Shown here: positions 1-5,854 of the stretch, in pieces
Numbering within the stretch: the first letter of the stretch is position 1
Layout of the letters: every line of letters begins with the position of its first letter
NCBI GenBank assembly: GCA_947378845.1
Contig: CANCLQ010000038.1
Span: 1 to 6,023 of the forward strand
Reading direction: 5' to 3'
Source: Opitutia bacterium
Lineage (GTDB): Bacteria > Verrucomicrobiota > Verrucomicrobiia > Opitutales > UBA953
Length of the DNA stretch: 6,023 nucleotides
Translations under genes and position numbers: made by a program
The notes under the pieces: generated by a model
Seen by the model: the letters and a program-made list of their open reading frames with translations, nothing else
Databases searched by the model: none
What the model was told of the DNA's origin: nothing

Positions 1-294
1 TCCGGTCGCCAGTTCACCGTCAAGCAAGGCGACATCCTCATCGTTAACCAGTACCCTGGTAAGAACGAAGGGGACACTCTCACTTTTGACCAAGTACTCC
101 TCGTGGGTGAAGGCGCCTCTGCAAAGATCGGCACCCCAACCGTCGCTGGCGCTAAAGTCACCGCCAAGATCCTTGAAAACAAGCGTGGCGAGAAGATCGA
201 CATCTTCAAACACCGCCGTCGTAAAGGTTACTACCGTCGTCGCGGACACCGCCAAGAGCTGGCCGTGATCAAAGTCGAAACGATTTCTGCTTAA
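1..294 (+). CDS. rplU: 50S ribosomal protein L21, 5'-truncated by window edge
   Basis: L21 is a 23S rRNA-binding protein of the large ribosomal subunit, usually encoded directly before L27. Reading frame 1 is open from the first base to the TAA at 292-294 and gives 97 residues. The visible N terminus, GRQFTVKQGD, matches the family's G(K/R)QY/F-V-EGD opening, so only about 8-10 residues plus the start codon should be missing to the left. The C-terminal half holds the family's basic rRNA-binding signature: HRRRKGYYRRRGHRQ followed by the hydrophobic strand LAVIKVETI. The internal GTG at 103 is in frame but is not a start, because the conserved protein continues upstream of it. It is followed after 19 bp by rpmA and is probably cotranscribed with it. 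Its promoter and any leader lie outside the window. Confidence 0.97.
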   Translation, partial: SGRQFTVKQGDILIVNQYPGKNEGDTLTFDQVLLVGEGASAKIGTPTVAGAKVTAKILENKRGEKIDIFKHRRRKGYYRRRGHRQELAVIKVETISA

Positions 295-313
295 CCCTTA
301 ATTAAGTACTACA

Positions 314-583
314 ATGGCAACCAAGAAAGGTGGCGGCACTTCCAGTAACGGCCGCGATTCAAACTCCAAGCGCCTCGGCGTTAAACTTTACAGCGGCGAA
401 TTCGCCACTGCCGGCTCCATTCTTATCCGTCAACGTGGCACCACCATGCGCGCGGGTCGCAATGTAGGCATGGGCCGCGACCACACCCTCTTCGCTAAGT
501 CTGATGGCTTGGTCAAATGGGATGCGGAACACCGCCGAGTCGAAATCGTACCCACTTCATCGGGTGCTTGCTCGCTCTCGTAA
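314..583 (+). CDS. rpmA: 50S ribosomal protein L27
   Basis: L27 is a large-subunit protein whose flexible N terminus reaches the peptidyl-transferase centre. The 89-residue product has the normal length and all family landmarks: KKGGG at residues 4-8, NGRDS at 12-16, RLGVK at 20-24, GSILIRQRGT at 34-43, NVGMGRDHTLFA at 50-61 and DGLVKW at 64-69. It starts MATKKGGG, so it lacks the cleavable N-terminal extension seen in Firmicutes L27. The common AHKK opening reads ATKK here, with Thr replacing His3. There is no Shine-Dalgarno motif before the ATG: the 19-nt gap after rplU is A/T-rich, suggesting translational coupling or structure-poor leaderless-like initiation. A hairpin terminator follows about 20 nt after the stop. 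The obgE gene that often follows rpmA is not present. Confidence 0.98.
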   Translation: MATKKGGGTSSNGRDSNSKRLGVKLYSGEFATAGSILIRQRGTTMRAGRNVGMGRDHTLFAKSDGLVKWDAEHRRVEIVPTSSGACSLS

Positions 584-603
584 TTCGCCCTTCAGCGAAC
601 TTC

Positions 604-636
604 AAACAGCCGACGATTTGTCGGCTGTTTTGTTTT
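604..636 (+). terminator. Rho-independent terminator after rpmA
   Basis: The sequence AAACAGCCGAC (604-614) and GTCGGCTGTTT (620-630) form a perfect 11-bp stem with a 5-nt GATTT loop. The rightward transcript continues into TGTTTT (631-636), giving a U-rich tail. This closes the rplU-rpmA unit. The MATE gene converges from the right and stops at 652, so its transcript also runs through the same hairpin. Read leftward, the U tract is limited to the three T at the end of the stem, so leftward termination would be weaker. Confidence 0.9.
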
Positions 637-651
637 ATAGTTAATATAAGT

Positions 652-1983
652 CTAAAAATCAGGCCGAGTGGTCGCGCGCCTGAACTTCCAGGTCATCGCC
701 AAGGCCACCAAAATCAACCCTGCGGCCAATGCGATCCAGATACCAGCCGCACCTAAGCCCACTGGAAACGCGAGTAACAACGCCAAGGGCAAAGTGATAA
801 TCCAATAGACGATGAATACACTCCAGGAAGCCCAGGCGGCACAGTTCACCGAGCGCAATAAATAGGCAGCGACCACTTGCACTCCATCAAACGGCGCCCA
901 CACGGCCGCAAAAATTAATAACGTCGAAGCGAGTGTAGCCGTCTCCGTGCCTGCGACGCCATAAGTCTGAAGCAATAGCGGGCGCATCAAGATCATCGCG
1001 AGTCCGTAAATACTCATGATGATGCAGCCCATCATTAACGCACCCCAGCCGACGGCTCGCATGCGTTGTACATCTTTTGCGCCATAAGCTTCGCCGATGC
1101 GAATACCGGCAGCGATGCCGAGTCCGAGCGGAAGCATGAAAGCGGCAGACGCTGTGCTGATCGCCACTTGGTGTGCGGCTTGTGCCGTCGGCGAAATCCA
1201 TCCAGCGAAAATCGGTACCACCGCAAAAATTCCAACCTCGCTCAAACTATGTAAACCAGCGGGCCAACCGGTCTTAAGTAGCCGCGCAAAAACTTTTTTC
1301 TGTAAACCTTCCACCCAGTTTACGGCACCGCGCCCAGGCGTGAACCACAGACCAATCAGCATAATAAAGCGCGATACCAGGGTCGCCCATCCTGCGCCGG
1401 CTAAACCCAAACGCGGGAAACCCCAATTTCCATACATCCATAACCAATTAAGAAAAATATTAGCGAGTAAGCCGACACTCAACCACACCAATGAAATCCA
1501 AGGCTGATGCTGCGAGTCGCGATGTCCGCGCAACGCGTGAAATAATAAACCGGGAACCATCGCCCATGCCATGATGACATAGAAATCGTGTGCCGTAGCC
1601 ACGACTTCGGGCGAAGATCCAAGGTGCGTAAGAAACTGAGCCGAGAAATGTGTGAGAGCTGCAGCGACTAAACTGTAACCCAAAGCGAGAGTCATGCCGT
1701 GACGCAAAATTGCGGGCGACGATTCTTCCACGCCCGCTCCATTGTCCTGCGATTGATAAACTGCGACCGCCCCCACGACACCGATGCCAAAAACGTAAGG
1801 GATGTAGTTCAAGTTAGCCGCCAAAGCAGATGCCGCCAAAGCGGTTTCGCCCAGATGACCAGCCATCGTGACATCGATGACGAACATCAATCCGTACCCC
1901 AACATCCCAAGCATAATCGGCACGGCGAGCTTTAGCGTGGGGGCAATCTCCGAGCGAATCGTCACAGGCATATTCAAGTCCAT
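652..1983 (-). CDS. MATE-family multidrug efflux transporter (NorM/MdtK-like)
   Basis: This encodes an inner-membrane antiporter of the MATE family, which exports cationic drugs or other organic compounds in exchange for Na+ or H+. From the ATG at 1983 it has 443 residues, normal for the family, with about 12 hydrophobic segments in two halves. Helix 1 carries FVIDVTMAGHLG with Asp37. The second half opens with GWPAGLHSLSEVGIF, holding Glu249. FDGVQ near residue 365 supplies Asp366. These three acids match the positions recalled as D36, E255 and D371 in Vibrio NorM. The first-half motif ALRGHRDSQHQPW is clear. The matching second-half motif, LLRSVNCAAW, is degenerate. The start is uncertain: an in-frame TTG lies 9 nt upstream (1992) and another ATG at 1971, and none has a Shine-Dalgarno sequence. 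It is convergent with rpmA and divergent from clpP. The substrate cannot be told from sequence. Confidence 0.93.
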   Translation of the reverse strand: MDLNMPVTIRSEIAPTLKLAVPIMLGMLGYGLMFVIDVTMAGHLGETALAASALAANLNYIPYVFGIGVVGAVAVYQSQDNGAGVEESSPAILRHGMTLALGYSLVAAALTHFSAQFLTHLGSSPEVVATAHDFYVIMAWAMVPGLLFHALRGHRDSQHQPWISLVWLSVGLLANIFLNWLWMYGNWGFPRLGLAGAGWATLVSRFIMLIGLWFTPGRGAVNWVEGLQKKVFARLLKTGWPAGLHSLSEVGIFAVVPIFAGWISPTAQAAHQVAISTASAAFMLPLGLGIAAGIRIGEAYGAKDVQRMRAVGWGALMMGCIIMSIYGLAMILMRPLLLQTYGVAGTETATLASTLLIFAAVWAPFDGVQVVAAYLLRSVNCAAWASWSVFIVYWIITLPLALLLAFPVGLGAAGIWIALAAGLILVALAMTWKFRRATTRPDF

Positions 1984-2077
1984 AGCAGGCAAGGAAAGTA
2001 GGCGGGGGGCGAGTTTATGTTTCAGAAAATTTCCCTAAAGTCTTCTCGCTACGCTTGCCACGGCAGAGGATTTACCC
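1984..2077. promoter_or_regulatory. Divergent intergenic region between the MATE gene and clpP
   Basis: This is the only place in the window where both the leftward MATE gene and the rightward protease run can have their promoters. I could not find a convincing paired -35/-10 in either direction. TAAAGT (2036-2041) is the best -10-like hexamer rightward, but it has no good -35 partner. A G-rich block, GGCGGGGGGC (2001-2010), lies in the MATE leader. The presence of promoters is inferred from gene layout only. Confidence 0.35.
2065..2070 (+). promoter_or_regulatory. Shine-Dalgarno site of clpP
   Basis: AGAGGA lies 7 nt before the ATG at 2078, an ideal spacing. It decides the start in favour of 2078 over the in-frame ATG at 2093, so the MFTSP leader of the protein is probably translated. 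It is the only clear Shine-Dalgarno site among the gene starts in this window. Confidence 0.8.
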
Positions 2078-2698
2078 ATGTTTACGAGTCCTATGGCGAA
2101 CGACGATGATGAAGACGAAAAGACTCCCGAGGCCCCTAAAGAGGCATCGCCCAGCGCCATGCTGATTCAGAAAAAATTTCTCGAGCAACGTAAGCTCTTC
2201 CTTTGGGGCGCAGTCGATGATGCCTCGGCTAAAGATATCGTAGAAAAGTTACTCTACCTCGAAACGAGCGACCCCGGTAAAGAAATCACTTTTTATATTA
2301 ACACTCCTGGTGGCTCGATCACCGCAGGTATGGCCGTCTACGACACCATCCGCCTCATTAGCTCACCGGTTAAAGTAGTCGTCACAGGTATGGCCGCTTC
2401 AATGGGCTCCATTCTCCTCCAAGCCCCCAAGCAAAAAGGCGGTCGCCTAGTCTTTCCTCACGCCCGCGTGATGATTCACCAGCCGCTCATTATGGGTCGC
2501 ATTCAAGCACCAGCGGTCGACATTCATATCCAAGCGCTCGAGATGGAACGTCTCCGCGCCGAGCTGAACGAAATTCTCGCCAAGGCCTCAGGACAAAAAA
2601 TCGAAAAAGTCGTCAAGGACACGGATCGCGACTTCTACATGACCGCCGAAGAAGCCATTGAATACGGGCTTGCTGATGCGATTGTGAAGAAACTTTAA
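2078..2698 (+). CDS. clpP: ClpP-type ATP-dependent protease subunit with acidic N terminus
   Basis: This is a serine peptidase of family S14. ClpP forms a double seven-subunit barrel in the cytosol that degrades proteins fed in by Clp ATPases. The 206 residues are the usual length. The catalytic triad is complete: Ser108 in GMAASMG, His134 in VMIHQP and Asp185 in DTDRD. The oxyanion/strand motif YINTPGGSITAGMAVYDT (73-90) is also present. The N terminus is odd. The usual opening, with an IPxVxExTxRGER-type axial loop, is absent and is replaced by an acidic, Pro/Glu-rich stretch (residues 1-28, including NDDDEDEK) running into AMLIQKKFLEQRKLFLWGAV. Aligned by eye to E. coli ClpP, several ATPase-docking cleft positions also differ (mature Tyr60 to Thr71, Met92 to Thr103). 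No clpX or tig lies beside it. It may therefore be a paralogue with a special partner rather than the housekeeping ClpP. The rhomboid gene follows after 12 nt. Confidence 0.93.
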   Translation: MFTSPMANDDDEDEKTPEAPKEASPSAMLIQKKFLEQRKLFLWGAVDDASAKDIVEKLLYLETSDPGKEITFYINTPGGSITAGMAVYDTIRLISSPVKVVVTGMAASMGSILLQAPKQKGGRLVFPHARVMIHQPLIMGRIQAPAVDIHIQALEMERLRAELNEILAKASGQKIEKVVKDTDRDFYMTAEEAIEYGLADAIVKKL

Positions 2699-2710
2699 GC
2701 CGCACAACGC

Positions 2711-3607
2711 ATGGGCATCGGCGATCGAGGCTACATGCAAAATGCCATTCCCTTTCGCCAAGGGTTTTCTGCTACGGCTTGGACGGTGGGAGTTCTGTTT
2801 ATATTTTTTGTACTCAGCCTCATTCAAGAATCTGCAGGCACCGACTTTCTTGGCTGGGCCGCACTCCACGAATCTTCTCCGCGCATTTGGCAATGGCTGA
2901 CTTACAGTCTGCTACATTTTGATTTTTGGCACCTCCTCTTTAACGGACTCGGACTTTGGTGGGTTGGAAAAGCTGTTGAAGAAACCGATGGTGCATCGAC
3001 GTATTTCAAAACACTCACACTAGGCGTTCTCGCTGGTGCCGTATTCTGGTGGATCACCGGCATCAACGGACAACGCCAAGACGGTGCACTCATCGGCATC
3101 TCCGCCGGCGTTTACGCGATGCTCATCGTGGCCATGCTCGATCGACTCGACGAAGAAGTAACTATTTTACTATTCTTCATCCTCCCCGTCACGATTCGTG
3201 TTCGTTGGCTCATTTGGACATTAAGCCTTTTTGCACTCTGCGGCTGGTTGTTCTCGGAACTACCTGGTCGCCATCAATGGGCACAATGGCAGCCCGCATG
3301 GAGTGCAAACCGAGCCCACCCCATTGCCCACTCTGCTCACCTAGGCGGCTTACTCGCAGGCTGGATGATTTGGCGTTATTTAAATCAGATAAATTTCTTC
3401 AGCGGCTTCGCTCTGTTTAAGAAAGACCCCTCATCCTCGGAGCCCATTAATTCCAGTTCACAGCCATCTCGCACTGCACAAAAAGGTCACGATCAAGCCC
3501 GCGCCGAATTAGACGCACTCTTAGACAAGATATCCGCTGGGGGTTTCGGCTCGCTCACTGCCGACGAGAAACGCAAACTGGAAGAATTAAGCGCCCGACT
3601 CCGCTAA
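2711..3607 (+). CDS. Rhomboid-family intramembrane serine protease with C-terminal tail domain
   Basis: Rhomboids (family S54) cleave transmembrane segments inside the membrane with a Ser-His dyad. The 298-residue product has about six or seven hydrophobic segments from residue 22 to 222. The catalytic signature is complete: His69, His74 and Asn78 in LLHFDFWHLLFNG; nucleophile Ser131 in LIGISAGVYA; and His210 in AHSAHLGGLLAGW. The GISAG form, with Ala after the Ser, is an accepted variant of GxSG. After the last helix comes a Ser-rich linker (about 240-258), then a conserved-looking tail of about 35 residues with LDALLDKI, GGFGSLT and EELSARLR. This resembles the small domain (recalled as DUF6576) attached to many bacterial rhomboids and should face the cytosol. 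The start is uncertain: ATG 2711 has no Shine-Dalgarno, while ATG 2735 (Met9) has GAGG 4 nt upstream. The gene lies 12 nt after clpP and 5 nt before the Prc gene, so cotranscription is likely. Its substrate is unknown. Confidence 0.93.
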   Translation: MGIGDRGYMQNAIPFRQGFSATAWTVGVLFIFFVLSLIQESAGTDFLGWAALHESSPRIWQWLTYSLLHFDFWHLLFNGLGLWWVGKAVEETDGASTYFKTLTLGVLAGAVFWWITGINGQRQDGALIGISAGVYAMLIVAMLDRLDEEVTILLFFILPVTIRVRWLIWTLSLFALCGWLFSELPGRHQWAQWQPAWSANRAHPIAHSAHLGGLLAGWMIWRYLNQINFFSGFALFKKDPSSSEPINSSSQPSRTAQKGHDQARAELDALLDKISAGGFGSLTADEKRKLEELSARLR

Positions 3608-3612
3608 AATTT

Positions 3613-5844
3613 ATGAAATTAAAACCCCTGTCGCTTCTAGCTTTTTTAGCTTCGGCTCTTTCCGTCTACGCTGCCACCTACACCACGACCGAATTGATGC
3701 AGCGCGAGACCAATGCCACGGTGGCATTACTTGAGCGACTACACATCAGCAAAAAAACTGTAGCGGACATTGACGCCAAAGAAGTACTGAAGACGTACTG
3801 CGAAAATCTCGATCCAGGTAAAATGTACTTCACCCAAAGCGAGGTCGACCAATTCATCACGCGCTATGGAACGAGCTTAGATATTTACCTTAACCGCGGA
3901 AACCTCACGCCGGCTTTCGAAATTTATAGCTTATTTAAAGACCGCGTAAACGAACGCACCACCAAGGCAGTTGCTGCGCTCGATCAAAAAATTGATCTCA
4001 ACCAACCCGGCACATTCCCTACCGATCGCCGCAAGGGCACCTGGCCTAAAGACCTTGCGGACGCCGACGATCTCTGGGCCCGCCGAATCCGTCTCGATAT
4101 TCTTTCGGAATTACTGGGCGAAGACCGCACGAACAATCGCAATGAGCCAAAGACCAAGCCTAGCCACGAAACCACCGCGCCTGTCATCACCCAAGAAAAA
4201 ATTGCCGAAGCCATCGTACGTTTAAAAAAGCGTTACGAAAAAATTAAAACCTACGTTACCTACGATCCACAAGAGGTCGAAGAGCTCTTCCTGAACGCTT
4301 ATTCCACTCAGTACGACCCGCACTCCATCTTCTTCTCTCAGCAATCACTCGAGGAATTTGAGATCGCGATGCGTAATTCACTTTGCGGTATCGGCGCAAC
4401 ACTCAGCGACGAAGAAGGCTATTGCACAATTAAAGAGATTCTTCCCGGTGGACCACTCGAGCTCTCTGGAAAAGTAAAACCTGGCGACCGCATCATCGCC
4501 GTTGGCCAAGGCGAGAACGGCGAGATGGATGATATCGTCGGCCTGCGTTTATCTAAAGCCATCTTCCGTATTCGCGGCAAACAAGGCACGATTGTGCGCC
4601 TTCTAATCGACCCCGCCAGCGGCGGTGCACGACAAACCATCAATCTCGCTCGCGACCAAATCAAACTCACCGGACAAATGGCGTCCGCTCGCTGCTTCGA
4701 AGCCCCAAGCGGCAACGGGAAAATCGTCTTAGGCGTCATCGAGTTGCCTGCGTTCTACGGAAAAAATCCTGACGGAACAGGCTCAAGCCCAACGAAGGAC
4801 GTCGAAGAACTTATCACGAAATTAAAGTCCATGGGCATGACGGCCCTCATCATGGACCTCCGAAAAAATGGCGGAGGCTTACTCACCGAAGCCGTCGACC
4901 TTTCCGGCCTCTTCATTCCTACGGGCTCCGTATTACAAGTGCGCGACAGCGAAGGACACATCGAAGATTATCGAGATAAGAACAACAAGGTCAGCTGGGA
5001 CGGGCCACTCATCATTCTGACCTCGAAGCTGTCAGCCTCAGCTTCAGAAATTTTCTGTGGCGCGCTCAAGGATCACCACCGCGCGCTTGTTGTTGGCGAC
5101 ACCACCACGCACGGCAAAGGGTCCGTCCAGAACATCATCGAGCTCGACCGAATTTTCAAAGGTAGCGACATCAAGTCTGCGGTTAAAGTTACCATTCAAA
5201 AATGGTACGCGCCCAGCGGCTCTTCCATTCAGCTTAAAGGCGTACCAGCAGATATTGTTGTGCCTTCCGTATTCTCCGTCCTGCCCGTCGCAGAATCAGA
5301 CCTCGAGCGCCCGCTGCCATGGGACTCCATTCCTCCTTCATTAACAAAACCAGATGAAGGCGATTGGCTGAAAGCGAAACTCTCCGACAACCTAGTGAAT
5401 ACACTCAAGGAAGCTTCCGCTAAACGTCAGGCCGAGCTCCCTGAATTCCGCACCCTACTTCATTCGATCGACTGGACGCGCAATCGCCAGGACCGCAAAG
5501 AAGTTTCGCTCTCGCTCGAACAACGCCGCCAAGAACGCAGCGATGACTTAGCCTTCCGCGAACAAGTCCGTGGCGAACTCACACGTTTTGCGACAACCGC
5601 ACCTAAGGTCACCGACGTGAAATTAAATGCCGCACTTGAGCAGGAGAAAAAAGAAGGTGCGGATTGGGCTGCAAAGTCCAAACGCCTCTCCCGTATTCGC
5701 GATCCACTTGAAGATGAAGACTGGCCTGACTACGACATTCAACTGCAAGAAGCCGTCCGCATTGCAGCCGATTGGTCAAAGGCCCTAGGCTTCAAGTCAG
5801 AGGCGCCAACTAACGCCACTGCCGAAGCCACAATCGGTCGCTAA
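3613..5844 (+). CDS. prc: Tsp/Prc-type carboxy-terminal processing protease, periplasmic (S41)
   Basis: Prc/Tsp is a periplasmic protease that trims or degrades proteins from exposed C termini; in E. coli it acts on FtsI, MepS and tagged misfolded proteins. At 743 residues it is somewhat longer than E. coli Prc (682). Residues 1-20 form a Sec signal peptide (KLK, hydrophobic core, cleavage after VYA), with no lipobox. The order is: helical N-terminal domain (about 30-245), broken by a Pro/Thr/Lys-rich insert near 178-192; PDZ domain (about 250-335) with carboxylate-binding loop GIGATL and GGPLELSGKVKPGDRI; S41 core (about 345-555) with LRKNGGGLL; then the charged C-terminal Prc domain (about 565-725). 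The predicted nucleophile is Ser476 in LSASASEIF and the general base Lys502 in HGKGSVQ. The start is fixed by the signal peptide and lies 5 nt after the rhomboid stop, without a Shine-Dalgarno, so coupled translation is likely. The gene ends 3 nt from a convergent gene. Confidence 0.95.
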   Translation: MKLKPLSLLAFLASALSVYAATYTTTELMQRETNATVALLERLHISKKTVADIDAKEVLKTYCENLDPGKMYFTQSEVDQFITRYGTSLDIYLNRGNLTPAFEIYSLFKDRVNERTTKAVAALDQKIDLNQPGTFPTDRRKGTWPKDLADADDLWARRIRLDILSELLGEDRTNNRNEPKTKPSHETTAPVITQEKIAEAIVRLKKRYEKIKTYVTYDPQEVEELFLNAYSTQYDPHSIFFSQQSLEEFEIAMRNSLCGIGATLSDEEGYCTIKEILPGGPLELSGKVKPGDRIIAVGQGENGEMDDIVGLRLSKAIFRIRGKQGTIVRLLIDPASGGARQTINLARDQIKLTGQMASARCFEAPSGNGKIVLGVIELPAFYGKNPDGTGSSPTKDVEELITKLKSMGMTALIMDLRKNGGGLLTEAVDLSGLFIPTGSVLQVRDSEGHIEDYRDKNNKVSWDGPLIILTSKLSASASEIFCGALKDHHRALVVGDTTTHGKGSVQNIIELDRIFKGSDIKSAVKVTIQKWYAPSGSSIQLKGVPADIVVPSVFSVLPVAESDLERPLPWDSIPPSLTKPDEGDWLKAKLSDNLVNTLKEASAKRQAELPEFRTLLHSIDWTRNRQDRKEVSLSLEQRRQERSDDLAFREQVRGELTRFATTAPKVTDVKLNAALEQEKKEGADWAAKSKRLSRIRDPLEDEDWPDYDIQLQEAVRIAADWSKALGFKSEAPTNATAEATIGR

Positions 5845-5854
5845 ACCTTAGCGA
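5838..5854. repeat. Short palindrome spanning two convergent stop codons
   Basis: TCGCTAA (5838-5844) and TTAGCGA (5848-5854) are a perfect 7-bp inverted repeat around a 3-nt ACC centre. It arises because the prc gene and the opposing gene both end in T-CGC-TAA (Arg-stop). It could fold into a small hairpin in either transcript, but it has no U tract and a tight loop, so it is a poor terminator candidate. It may be chance or a consequence of gene packing. Confidence 0.5.

Noticed and set aside
297..306. Perfect 10-bp palindrome CTTAATTAAG between rplU and rpmA
   Set aside because: It is A/T-rich with no loop, sits inside a 19-nt operon gap and has no known operator match; chance is likely.
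517..756. 79-codon plus-strand open frame overlapping the end of rpmA, the terminator and the MATE 3' end
   Set aside because: It reads through a strong terminator hairpin and overlaps two solid genes; no protein-like pattern.
1097..1507. 136-codon open frame on the plus strand, antisense to the MATE gene
   Set aside because: It lies wholly inside a well-supported MATE gene, has an implausible composition and no ribosome-binding site; it is a shadow of the real coding frame.
2001..2010. Run of six G in the MATE leader, considered as a phase-variable tract
   Set aside because: Six bases is too short for typical slippage-driven switching, and it lies outside any start codon or promoter element I can define.
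4384..4425. Two cysteines (258 and 271) in the PDZ region of Prc, considered as a redox-switch disulfide
   Set aside because: In the expected antiparallel hairpin, Cys271 would face about Thr263 rather than Cys258, so a disulfide is not favoured without a structure to show it.
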